Below are positions 29,608 through 41,700 of a stretch of 64,000 nucleotides of DNA, piece after piece. The DNA lies in contig NZ_FOIB01000001.1 in NCBI RefSeq assembly GCF_900111765.1, positions 248,001 through 312,000 on the forward strand, read 5' to 3'. The notes below the pieces were generated by a model. The model saw only the letters and a list, made by a program, of their open reading frames with translations, did not search any database and was not told where the DNA came from. Both the position numbers and the translations under genes were made by a program. The stretch comes from Myxococcus fulvus (GTDB lineage: Bacteria; Myxococcota; Myxococcia; Myxococcales; Myxococcaceae). Every line of letters begins with the position of its first letter. The first letter of the stretch is position 1.

Positions 29608-31259
29608 CACGCGCCCATTTCCGTGGTCAGACGATGGTGCTGTTCGTGCTGGGCACGCTGCTGATGGTGCTGATGGTGAGCCTGACGCTCTCCTTCTCCA
29701 TGAAGGTGCGCGAGCGCATCGAATTGCAGACGGTGACGGACGCGGCCGCGTACTCCAACGCCGTGGCCACCGCGCGCACCTTCAACAACATCGCGGTCAT
29801 CAACCGCGCGCAGATCGGCCACGCGGTGGCGCAGGCGGGCGCCACCAGCCTGGTGAGCTGGGCCAGCCTCTACCGCGCGCAGCTCAACGCCGCGAACACG
29901 GGCTTCGGCATCGGCAAGAAGCCCTACCAGCTGGCCCAGGCCACCGGCTGCCCCTGCGCGGCCAAGAGCTCCTGGTGTCGGCAGAAGTGCCGCTGCGGCA
30001 GGAAGGGTGTGTCGGACCTGAGCATGCTCCAGATGCAGCTGCGCATCGAGCAGGCCCGCGTGGAGGCCGTGTTCCAGTCCATGGAGCCCATGGTGAATCT
30101 GCAGATGCTGTCGCACCAGATTGCCCAGGGCGTCTTCTACGCGGCCCAGCAGCAGAACTACCAGGAGCTGCGCGACGCGGTGGACGACCAGGCCTTCGCC
30201 AACCGCATCCTCGGCAACGTGGTGGGGCGCGGAAGAAATCCCCAGGACGCCGCCTGGCGCGTGCCGGACGTGGGCAACGTCAACGAGGACGAGCTCAGCG
30301 GCGGCATCGCCTGCGCGGGCGATGGCGCCGTCTGTGATTTGCCGCTCACCGTCGCGCACGCCGTCAACGCGGCCATGGGCAGCCGCGGCTTCCACTTCGT
30401 CACCCACCGGCAGTGGCGGCTGGGCGACTACACCGCGCACCAGGCCAACCTGGACTTCGTCATCTGGTTCCCCGACGAGGTGGTGGTGCTGCCGGACACC
30501 AACGGCACCACCTACTTCGGCAAGCCGGGCCGGAAGATGCCGATGCTCCCTCCGTACGCGCCGGCGCTCACGGGCGACGACACGGGCCGCATCGGCTGGA
30601 TGTACGACCACCTGCTGCACGGCGGCAACCCGGTGGCCTGTCCCGCGAGCGTCGCGGGGGTTCAGTCCACCAAGGCCTCGCTGGTGACGTCCGGCGGCAT
30701 CATGCCCCGCCCCGAGCACACCTGGACGGGAGGGCGGGACCCCGGCGGTCCGTTCAACCACATGCTGGTGCCGTGTCTGGGCGGGCCCTCGTCGTGCCCG
30801 GGCATCTGGCCGCCGTTCCTCGACTACAACGTCGTGCGCATCAACAACGACGACAACAACTACGGGCAGCCGAAGAACTTCGCCGTCGTGCAGCGCGACC
30901 TGATGGCGCGCAAGCTGGACCCGTGGGACTTGTCCTTCCGCTACCGCTTCGAGTCCGGCGGTGGGGGCAACGTGTACGACGCCCGCAGCTTCAACCTGGC
31001 GGACGGCACGCCCAACAGCACGCAGACGGCGCTGTCCACGGGCATCGCCTACTACCACCGCGGGCAGAGCCTGGGCTTTCACCACTGGAGCGAGCCGCCC
31101 AACCTGCTCAACCCCTACTGGCGCGCCACGCTCGTGGGCGCGGACGTGGATGAGGACGGGGTGGGGGACGCCATCGACACGCTGGGGCTGAGCGCGCCCG
31201 TCGCGGCACAGACCTTCCGCGAGCTGCGCAACGCGGGCTTCAAGGGGCTCCAGAGATGA
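29604..31259 (+). CDS. TadG-like pilus assembly protein
   Basis: 551 aa from ATG 29604, overlapping the previous stop (ATGA). Residues ~5-30 contain the TadG-type membrane helix (GQTMVLFVLGTLLMVLMVSL). The following helical segment VRERIELQTVTDAAAYSNAVATARTFNN is typical of TadG/TadE-like proteins. A Cys-rich patch at ~115-132 (CPCAAKSSWCRQKCRCG) is notable. The large C-terminal part is extracytoplasmic and has no family I recognise. Probably a structural or assembly component of a Tad-like system. Confidence 0.7.
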   Translation: MTRAHFRGQTMVLFVLGTLLMVLMVSLTLSFSMKVRERIELQTVTDAAAYSNAVATARTFNNIAVINRAQIGHAVAQAGATSLVSWASLYRAQLNAANTGFGIGKKPYQLAQATGCPCAAKSSWCRQKCRCGRKGVSDLSMLQMQLRIEQARVEAVFQSMEPMVNLQMLSHQIAQGVFYAAQQQNYQELRDAVDDQAFANRILGNVVGRGRNPQDAAWRVPDVGNVNEDELSGGIACAGDGAVCDLPLTVAHAVNAAMGSRGFHFVTHRQWRLGDYTAHQANLDFVIWFPDEVVVLPDTNGTTYFGKPGRKMPMLPPYAPALTGDDTGRIGWMYDHLLHGGNPVACPASVAGVQSTKASLVTSGGIMPRPEHTWTGGRDPGGPFNHMLVPCLGGPSSCPGIWPPFLDYNVVRINNDDNNYGQPKNFAVVQRDLMARKLDPWDLSFRYRFESGGGGNVYDARSFNLADGTPNSTQTALSTGIAYYHRGQSLGFHHWSEPPNLLNPYWRATLVGADVDEDGVGDAIDTLGLSAPVAAQTFRELRNAGFKGLQR

Positions 31260-32287
31260 ACGCTCGTCACGCACGTCGCTTCCGCGGTCGCGCGGCCCGG
31301 GGGCAGGCCCTGCTGGAGGCCGCCATCGGCGTCACGCTCTTCGTCACCATCGTCGCCTTCGGCATCCACTTCGCGGAGGTGGGCTTCCTGTCGCTGAAGG
31401 TGCAGGAGGCCGCGGTCTCCGCGCTGTGGGACGGCACGCACGGGCAGATGCACAACATCCCCGCCACGTACACGCAGGCGGGCAGCTCCATGCGGGACGC
31501 CGCCGCGAGCGCGCAGGAGCGCTACGCGGACTTCAAGGGCCTGTCCTCCACGCCCGGCGGAGGCCGCGTCACCATGGCCTTCACCCGGGGCACCGGCATG
31601 CAGGTGAGCTGCGGCATGGACGTGGGCGTGGGCTGGGCGGGCGCCATCGCCACGCGCCTGGTCTACCGGGACAACGGCGGCACCGCGTGTGGTGCTTCCG
31701 CCACGTTGAGCGCGTGGCGCTTCCCCCGCTCGTTCCTGGACGGGCCCGACGACGGCGCGCTCTACCAGAAGCAGAACCTGGACGACTCGCTCGCCAACCT
31801 GCAGGTCTGCGCGGTGGGCCGCGCGGTGGGCGGCGCGTGCCAGGGCCGCTTCTCCATGCTCGTGGACGACTGGGGGCTCGCGGGCGCGCTGGAGTCCGCC
31901 ACGTGCAACATCCTCATGCAGGACCAGCTCCTGCCCTGCACCAACGTGCCCTTCCACGCGGCGGCGTGGTCCACCTACGCGCCCACGACGCTGCCCATCC
32001 AGGCGTCGGCGAGCAACCTGGCGGAGGCCACGCTGTTCTGGAACCCGCTGCCGCCGACGGCGCTCGCGATGGTGGGCCTGGGCATGAAGGAGCACACCTT
32101 CTGGATGAGCGCCGCGGGTGAAGACGTCGTCAACTTCGTCCAGACGCCCCCGCTCATGGACCCCATCTCCCGCTTCTACCCCACCACGCCCGGCTCCTAC
32201 ATCGGACTCACCACGTTCCCGTACAGCCTGGCGCACGCGCAGCGCTTCGGCAACGGCGCCTGCTTCCTCGGAAGGGATTGTGATTGA
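31256..32287 (+). CDS. TadE-like protein, second
   Basis: 343 aa, start overlapping the previous stop by ATGA. N-terminal GQALLEAAIGVTLFVTIVAFG is a TadE-type helix with Glu in the expected place. The remainder is extracytoplasmic, with Cys residues in pairs (SCGMDVG, ACGAS, VCAVG, ACQG, TCNIL, PCTN). The strict coupling to the two upstream genes indicates a complex of fixed stoichiometry. No other domain recognised. Confidence 0.7.
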   Translation: MNARHARRFRGRAARGQALLEAAIGVTLFVTIVAFGIHFAEVGFLSLKVQEAAVSALWDGTHGQMHNIPATYTQAGSSMRDAAASAQERYADFKGLSSTPGGGRVTMAFTRGTGMQVSCGMDVGVGWAGAIATRLVYRDNGGTACGASATLSAWRFPRSFLDGPDDGALYQKQNLDDSLANLQVCAVGRAVGGACQGRFSMLVDDWGLAGALESATCNILMQDQLLPCTNVPFHAAAWSTYAPTTLPIQASASNLAEATLFWNPLPPTALAMVGLGMKEHTFWMSAAGEDVVNFVQTPPLMDPISRFYPTTPGSYIGLTTFPYSLAHAQRFGNGACFLGRDCD

Positions 32288-32288
32288 G

Positions 32289-32600
32289 ATGACGCGAGGA
32301 CTCCTCTGCTGGACCCGGGGCGCCTTCCTCCTCGTCGCCGTGCTGACGGCCGGCGCGGCGCGGGCGGATGGCAACCAGTGCAGCGCCGATTGCATCACCA
32401 AGTCGGACGCGATGATGCGCTCGTGCATCGACAAGTGTCCCGCGCCCTCGGACGACCCGACCCGGCCCGGGCCCTTCCAGTCCTGCATGGCGCGCTGTCA
32501 GGAGAAGCAGGAGAAGAAGTTCGCGGAGTGCTCGGAGCGCTGCGTGGACCCGGAGGGAATCGAGACACCGCGCAAGGGCAAGAGCGGGCGCGTGCGCTAG
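32289..32600 (+). CDS. Small secreted twin-CX3C protein
   Basis: 103 aa from ATG 32289, one base after the previous stop. A signal peptide ends near ARA-DG (residue ~27). Eight Cys are arranged as two equal units: C31-x3-C35-x10-C46-x3-C50 and C66-x3-C70-x10-C81-x3-C85. This twin-CX3C geometry builds disulfide-bonded helical hairpins, as in mitochondrial small Tim proteins; the resemblance is structural, not proof of descent. The tail is basic. Probably a periplasmic partner or chaperone of the pseudopilin proteins encoded just upstream. No family recognised. Confidence 0.75.
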   Translation: MTRGLLCWTRGAFLLVAVLTAGAARADGNQCSADCITKSDAMMRSCIDKCPAPSDDPTRPGPFQSCMARCQEKQEKKFAECSERCVDPEGIETPRKGKSGRVR

Positions 32601-32611
32601 CGGAGCGAGTG

Positions 32612-33307
32612 ATGACCCACGCGAAGAGCTGGCTTCGATGCGCGGTATTGGGAGTGGTGCTGGCGTCCGGTGTCGCGGCCGCGCAGCGCGCGCCCTTCAA
32701 GTGGGAGGTGCCGGGCGTGGTGGGCGTGGTGGACGTCTCCGCGCCGGTCATCGCCAGTGGAATCCCCGTGAAGATGACGGCGGTGCGCAGCAAGGAGCGG
32801 CCGGAGGTCATCCTGCGCTCGCTCGTGGACCGCTTCCTCGTCTGGGGGCTGCACGTACCCGCGGCCTCGCTTCAGCCGCAACTCCTGCGCGAGCCGATGA
32901 TCACCGCGCTCGATACGCGCGAGTTCATCTCATACACGGCCATCGTCCAGCCCAACCCGGACGGCACGACGACGGTGTTCCTGGGACAGGCGGACCTGTC
33001 CAAGGCGCCGCGCGTCCAGTCCAGCGTGGCTCCGGTGTATCCGGGCGGCTCGGGGCTGTTGCAGTCCGAGATGGAGGGGGCGCGCACGCTCGTGTACTCG
33101 GCGAGCGCCAGGGCGTTGGACGTGGAGGTCTACTACCGCAACGAGCTTTCGCAGGCGGGCTTCGAGGAGGTGGAGCCGATGCTCTTCCGCTCCACGCAGG
33201 ACGAGCTCCACGTCCGAGTCACTCCCGCCAAGGAGGGCAAGGTGTCCGTCGTCGTCGTGCGACGGGGCGTCGCGCCCGAGGAGGCGCCGAAGCCGGCCGG
33301 TGATTGA
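32612..33307 (+). CDS. Secreted protein of unknown function
   Basis: 231 aa from ATG 32612, 11 bp after the CX3C gene. Signal peptide (CAVLGVVLASGVAAAQ). The mature part has alternating hydrophobic stretches (KMTAVRSK, FISYTAIVQP, KVSVVVVRRG) suggesting mixed alpha/beta folding. No family recognised. Position at the end of the pseudopilin cluster suggests an accessory role. ileS starts 35 bp downstream. Confidence 0.7.
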   Translation: MTHAKSWLRCAVLGVVLASGVAAAQRAPFKWEVPGVVGVVDVSAPVIASGIPVKMTAVRSKERPEVILRSLVDRFLVWGLHVPAASLQPQLLREPMITALDTREFISYTAIVQPNPDGTTTVFLGQADLSKAPRVQSSVAPVYPGGSGLLQSEMEGARTLVYSASARALDVEVYYRNELSQAGFEEVEPMLFRSTQDELHVRVTPAKEGKVSVVVVRRGVAPEEAPKPAGD

Positions 33308-33342
33308 AGCTCCGCACCGAGCGTGTTACGGGCGCTGTCGAC

Positions 33343-36243
<2,901 letters not shown>

Positions 36244-36264
36244 ACGCCGTGTCGTGAAATGAAA

Positions 36265-36297
36265 CGGGCCCGCGTTCCGTGAGGAGACGCGGGCCCG
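36265..36297. terminator. Bidirectional terminator hairpin
   Basis: Perfect 11-bp stem CGGGCCCGCGT (36265-36275) with ACGCGGGCCCG (36287-36297), 11-nt loop, flanked by GAAA on one side and TTTC on the other. Located between convergent ileS and fimU. Confidence 0.75.
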
Positions 36298-36324
36298 GAT
36301 GTTTCGCTTCGGTGTGCCGAGCGC

Positions 36325-36993
36325 CTACGGAGGCGGAGGCGCGGCCGTGCACTCGGCGACGGGGGCCTGGGTCGCCCGGACCGAGTCACAGTCCAGCAGG
36401 GACGCGAGGCCCGTGAGCGGCTCCACCATTAGCAGGCTGCGCGGGCGGCCCGACTTCACGGAGAAGTTGAGCTGGATGTTGCCCGGCGCCGCCGCGGTGA
36501 GCGCCGCGACGTTGTCGAGCTGACCGCGCATGCAGTCCAGGCTCTTCACCGCCCGCGCGGAGCCCGGCAGGAAGCAGAGCCCATGCACGGGCGTGGCGGT
36601 CATGGAGTCCGGGATGACGATGTCCGGGCCCGTCTCGGAACAGCACTCCGGGCTGGCGCGGCACGTGGTGCCAGTGCAGGCATCCCTGGGGCAGGTGTTG
36701 TTGTCGAAGTCGTTGTCACACGTCAGCCGCTCCCACCGCGCCACCCGCTTGCGTGTCCCATCGGGCAGGAGCACGTTGTCCTCCACCACGATGCGGACCG
36801 GCTGGTTGGTGGCGATGGCCCGCTGACGCGCGCGCAGCGCCGACGACCACAGCTCGCGGGTCGCGGTCGCCTCGCGTTGTCCATCCAGCGGCTTGCTGAT
36901 GCCCACGACCGCCAGCGACACCATCATCCCCACGATGGCGATGGCGATCATCAACTCCAACAGCGTCATTCCTCGCGTGCGCATCATCCTCAA
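36325..36993 (-). CDS. fimU: Minor pilin FimU/GspH-like
   Basis: 222 aa. Type IV prepilin signal RG-MTLLELMIAIAIVG with Glu at +5 and a hydrophobic helix. The globular domain contains a Cys-rich loop (CDNDFDNNTC to PECC), unusual for FimU and probably disulfide-bonded. Minor pilins form the priming complex at the tip of type IVa pili with PilY1. Last gene of the cluster; its start overlaps the pilW stop by 4 bp. Confidence 0.82.
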   Translation of the reverse strand: MRMMRTRGMTLLELMIAIAIVGMMVSLAVVGISKPLDGQREATATRELWSSALRARQRAIATNQPVRIVVEDNVLLPDGTRKRVARWERLTCDNDFDNNTCPRDACTGTTCRASPECCSETGPDIVIPDSMTATPVHGLCFLPGSARAVKSLDCMRGQLDNVAALTAAAPGNIQLNFSVKSGRPRSLLMVEPLTGLASLLDCDSVRATQAPVAECTAAPPPP

Positions 36994-38204
36994 GGCCCCG
37001 GAGCGGGCTGCAGGCCCGCCGACACGAAGTTCCGGGGAGACACCCGGAGGGTATAGGTCCGACGCCTGAAGCCGTCCTGGGGGAAGCCGTCGTCATCAGG
37101 GACGTTGATCTTCGTCGGGTCCACCACCGTGCGGTCCGAGCGCGGCGTCCGGATGACCAGCTCGATCTCCACCTCACGAATCCGTCGGCGCAGCAGGTCG
37201 CGAAGCTCGTTGTCGGTGGTGGGCGCCGTCTCGATGGGCGTCACCACGTTCACCGCGCAGTCCGCCCTGGTGCGCGTACATGCATCGATGGCGGGGCGAC
37301 CTGCGTTATCCGGGAACCACCGGTAGGCGACGGCCGGCTGGGTCAGGTCGATGACCGCGAATCGAACCGTCATCCGCTCCACGTCCCGGCTCACCACGGC
37401 CCAGTTGGCCGCGCCCGGAGCCAGATACTCCAGCGCCGGGTGTCCACCCCGCCAGTTCACGCGATACGCCGCGCTGACGGTGCGCATGATGTTCCACCCG
37501 GGATTGGTGAACATGCCCGCATCACTCGTGCAGGGCCCGCTGTTGGTCGTGGCGGTGCCACGTCCTGGAGTGGCCTCGATGACGGCATCACCGGCGCGGA
37601 CGTTGTTCACCCGGAAGTGGCAGGCCAGCGCACCAGCGGTCGGGTTCGCGACGAGCGCGGGGGTCGGCTGACCCGAGGTGGGCTGCAGGCGCGTGTGGGG
37701 GGCCGGGGCGGTGCACAGGATGTTCCCCAACTTGACGGATGTCGTGGTGGTGGGTCTGCCGGGGGCCGCGAATGCGTTGCATCGCTCCATCGTCACCATC
37801 GTCCGAGGGTCACCCCAGTAGAGCTGCAACACATCGGACGTCATCCCGGAGTAGGGCGTGCCCGCCGGAGGCAGCGCGAAGGTCGCGTCCGCGGCGAACG
37901 GTGGGGTGGCTGTCGTCATGTCCAGCGCGGTCCAGCTCTGGATGGCATAGCGCTGGTCGCCTTCGGAGAATTGGATGGGGGAGTTGCCCATGCCGATTCC
38001 CGCGCGTTGCACGTCCAGGGTGAGCAGGTCCTTGACCGCCCGCCCCGTCACCTGCGCCACCATCGTCTGTTCCTCGGTGAGGGCGCGCCGCTGCACCTGC
38101 ATGCCCGCGACCAACCCGATGCCGAGCACGATGACGCCCAGCGCGCTGGCGATCATCACCTCCAGCAGCGTGAAGCCGCCCATGTGACGAAGGCTCTTCC
38201 TCAT
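36990..38204 (-). CDS. pilW: Minor pilin PilW-like
   Basis: 404 aa. Prepilin signal GG-FTLLEVMIASALGV with Glu +5. The length and large C-terminal domain fit PilW. It overlaps fimU at the 3' end and pilV at the 5' end, 4 bp each, which implies translational coupling. Part of the priming complex for pilus assembly, inserted in the inner membrane until assembled. Confidence 0.82.
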   Translation of the reverse strand: MRKSLRHMGGFTLLEVMIASALGVIVLGIGLVAGMQVQRRALTEEQTMVAQVTGRAVKDLLTLDVQRAGIGMGNSPIQFSEGDQRYAIQSWTALDMTTATPPFAADATFALPPAGTPYSGMTSDVLQLYWGDPRTMVTMERCNAFAAPGRPTTTTSVKLGNILCTAPAPHTRLQPTSGQPTPALVANPTAGALACHFRVNNVRAGDAVIEATPGRGTATTNSGPCTSDAGMFTNPGWNIMRTVSAAYRVNWRGGHPALEYLAPGAANWAVVSRDVERMTVRFAVIDLTQPAVAYRWFPDNAGRPAIDACTRTRADCAVNVVTPIETAPTTDNELRDLLRRRIREVEIELVIRTPRSDRTVVDPTKINVPDDDGFPQDGFRRRTYTLRVSPRNFVSAGLQPAPGP

Positions 38205-38728
38205 GGCGCCATCCGGGTCTGCATCACCACCACCTGGCGGCCCTGCCGGCCCCGCTCCAGCCAGCTCACCGAGACGCGGACGTTGGCCACGTTCCCAGGA
38301 AGTCCCCCACCCAACTGCCGGTTGATGGCCGGCAGCCCGGCAGCGCCGTTCTCGATGGAGCCCGGCAGGCCCGCACTGGGACTGTCGATGTCCACCGCCA
38401 CCTCGTACTCACGCGAGACCACGCCCGCGGCGGGCGCGACGGTCTGCAGCTCTCCAGCCGCCGTCTGCCACACCGTGGTGCGCCGGTTGTCCCACGTCGA
38501 CAGGTTGGCGCAGGGCGGGGTGGCCGTGCAGCCCTCGGACATGATGCCCTCGAGCGTGCGCTCGGCGATGAGCTGGGCCTGCGCGGCGGTGAGGGTGCGC
38601 CGGTTGGACGCGCTGATCTGCGTCACCAGCATCATCACCGCCGCGATGCCCACGAGCATCACGGCCATGGTGGCCAACACCTCCAGGAGCGTGACGCCCC
38701 TGGAGGCCTGCAACCGCGACGACTTCAT
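38201..38728 (-). CDS. pilV: Minor pilin PilV-like
   Basis: 175 aa from ATG 38728. Prepilin signal RG-VTLLEVLATMAVML with Glu +5. Size and neighbourhood fit PilV. ATGA overlaps with pilY1 upstream and pilW downstream. Confidence 0.8.
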   Translation of the reverse strand: MKSSRLQASRGVTLLEVLATMAVMLVGIAAVMMLVTQISASNRRTLTAAQAQLIAERTLEGIMSEGCTATPPCANLSTWDNRRTTVWQTAAGELQTVAPAAGVVSREYEVAVDIDSPSAGLPGSIENGAAGLPAINRQLGGGLPGNVANVRVSVSWLERGRQGRQVVVMQTRMAP

Positions 38729-41700
38729 CGAGGCAGTCTCCCGTCCGGAATCGGGTCGTAGATGAGCACTCGCGAGCGGGTCTCTCCCGAGTTCGCCGCC
38801 CCATTGTTCCACTTGTTCTTCTCACCCACCAGCAGGGGCTGTCCCGTGGCGGGCAGGATGAAGACGTGCTCGTCGTGCACCACCGGCGCGCTGGTGCCGT
38901 GGCCCACCAGGACGGAGCTCGTCATCGTGGTCTTGCCGCCCCCATCCGGCGACTGGGTCGCCGTGTAGAACCGGCCGCTCGTGGTCTCGCTCAGGTTGCA
39001 GACGTCCGCGGCCGCGCCCACGGCGGTGGTCGTGAACACCTTGTCCCCGCTGAGCGACACGCCACCCCACACCGCCTGGCCCGGGTCGAGCGGCTGCACC
39101 CACAAGGGGTCGAGAAGCACGCAGGGCTTGGTGCCGTCCGGGTTCGGGTCCTCGAAGGCCATCAGGTGATAGCGGTAGGCCTCCTTGTTCGGCGGGCCGT
39201 CGCCAATCTCGTCCGGGTTGTCACCCGTGCCGAAGTAGATGCGCACCACGGGCTTGGCCGTGTCGCGCAGCACCTTCACCGCGAGGTTGGAGTGGATCTG
39301 CTGGTGGTGGGCGGTCCCCGCCGGGTTCGAGGCCGCGTCCACATGGGTCGAGGCCGCCACCGGCGCGCTCGCCACGCGGCAGGTCCGCACCTGCCGGCCA
39401 TACGTCCGGGTCGAGTCCACCGAGTCCAGGTTGATGCGGTAGACGCTGCCGGCCGTGGTGGGCACGTACATGACGTCGTAGTGACCATCGCGGTTGAGGT
39501 CCAGCATGGCGCTCGCACCCGCGATGCCGGAGCCCTCGTCGAGCGTGATGACGCCCGCGTGGGCGCCCTTGCCCGTGCCCCGCTGCAGCGGCTTGCCCGT
39601 CTTCATGTCCAGCAGGTAGAGCGTGCCGGCGCGCCCGGTCGTGGGCTTGAAGTCCGTGCCGATGATGGCCGCCCAGGTGCCGGTCGTGTCGCTGGCGCCC
39701 CACTGGATGCGCGTGACGGACGCCGGGTGACGCGAGCCGGTCTGGTCCGGCAGCAGCACGTCATCATCGTCGTCGGCCTCGTCCGTGAACGCGTCCAGCA
39801 GGGCGTCGTTCTTGAGGTTGTACTCCCACAGCGGCATCGGGTAGTCGGCGCGCGGCGCGCCCGGGCCCGTGCTGGGGTGGGTGACGTCCAGCGCGAAGAT
39901 GATGGGGCTGTTCTTGCCCGTCGCCGACACGAGCGTCGTCCGGGCGCCCTTCAGGGGCCGCTGCAGGGCCGTGGTGGCCGTGGCGGGCGTCCACGCTTCG
40001 CCGAGCCCACCGAAGTCCACGTTGGCCAGCGTGGGCGAGGCATCCATCGTCGGCTTGGGCTTGGTCCCCGAGCCCGCGTACTTCACGTAGTGGTAGACGT
40101 AGTCCTTCAGCAGCCCGCCGGGCATGTACGCGAACAGCTCCTTGCCCGAGCCGTACTGCCGCGGCGCGATGGGCGTGGCGCAGTTGGCGCCCGAGTGCAT
40201 GAAGTAGCCGCGCAGCATGATGTCGTCGGAGCACTCATCCTTCCCGTTGAGGCGGAAGGCGCCCGAGTCGAAGGCGTGCAGCACGCCCGTCATCGTGCCC
40301 ACGTAGGCGACCGTCGGACGCTCGTTCAACTTGGACATGAAGTTGCGGCGGTAGACATCGCGCTCGGCCGGCATGGCGTTCATCGCCCAGTTGTCGAGGT
40401 ACGGGGGCACGGCCACGGCCACGGTGGACAGGTTGATGCCGCCCATGGCCCACGGGCGCTTCACGTTCGTCGCCCCGGGCAGCTGGTGGTCCTCCCACCC
40501 GTAGAGCCACTCCCGGAAGACGTTCCGGTCGTTGAATCCGTCGGTGATTCGCGCGCCGGGGGCCATGGTGGGCGTGCCACACTTGCCGTCGCTGTTCATG
40601 TCGAAGATGCGCTTGCCGGCATCGATCTGGTTGCAGAGCGAGTCGGGGAACGCGACGCTGTTCGCGACGGTCATGTCATCGGCGAGCGTGGTGCGGCTCT
40701 GGTCCGGCTTCATCGTGTAGATGGTGCGGTTGAGCGGATCCTCGTTGCGCAGGGTCATGGCCATCACCCGGCCACCGTCCCAGCGCTCGACGACATTGGT
40801 CAGGTTCGTGTTCTCGGGGTCATAGAGCGAGCGGAAGTACAGCCGGCCTCGCAGCGAGTAGTCCTTGCGCCCGTCGTACAGCCGGGTGGAGGCCTCGGGC
40901 ATGCCCACGCCGGGCCAGTTCTTGCCCCAGGCGCTGCCGGGGGTCTCGTTCACACCCCAGAGGATGGCGTTGCCCACCGTGGAGGGCGACGAGCGGGAGT
41001 AGCTGCCCGAGCGCACGGCCTGGTAGCCCACGTTGACGTTGTCGACCACGGGGACGCAGCGGTCGTCCGGGCTGGTGATGTCCACCTTCCAGCACAGCTG
41101 CGAGCCGGTGAAGCCCATCTCCAGCAGGTCCAGCTCCTTCACGTTCGCGTTGCCCGTGTCGAACTGCACCGGAATCCAGGTGCGGTTGGGGTTGGGCTTC
41201 TTCACGTACACGCCGCCCACGAACTCGAAGGTGTGGCAGTCCACCGCCACCGAGTAGGTGATGCTCGGCGGCGCGCGCCCCGGAACCGAGCAGGCCCCCG
41301 GCGTCTCCTCGGTCCAGCAGGGCGGGGTCGAGCACATGTGGGCGGGGGCGGGCGCGACGTCGTCGTAGCGCGTGAAGCGCACCTTGGTGATGACGAAGTC
41401 CTCCGCGTCGCTCAGGTCGATGTCGTTCGACAGGCTCGCGGAGCGGAAGGTGCCGCCGTTCACCTTGTTGATGACGAACACCACGTCGTTGAAGTCGCGG
41501 TCACCGCCACCCGGGATGTCCTCGAAGCCGAGAATCCAGCGGAAGGGGTCCGTGGACGGCGCGCCCACGATGACGTGGGGCAGGGCGTTGCGCGTGCCGC
41601 CGGGCCGGTCGATCTTCGCGCGCTCCTTGGGCATGACCAGGTTGCCGTACGTCGCCTCGTTCTTCAGCCGGTAGAGCGTGTCGTCGTCGAGCCAGCCGCA

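Noticed and set aside
29388-31274. 628-codon minus-strand frame
   Set aside because: Antisense to the TadG-like gene with His/Arg/Val-biased composition.
33304-33342. Alternative TTG start or T-box leader for ileS
   Set aside because: Overlaps the upstream gene end, lacks T-box structure; ATG 33343 is better.
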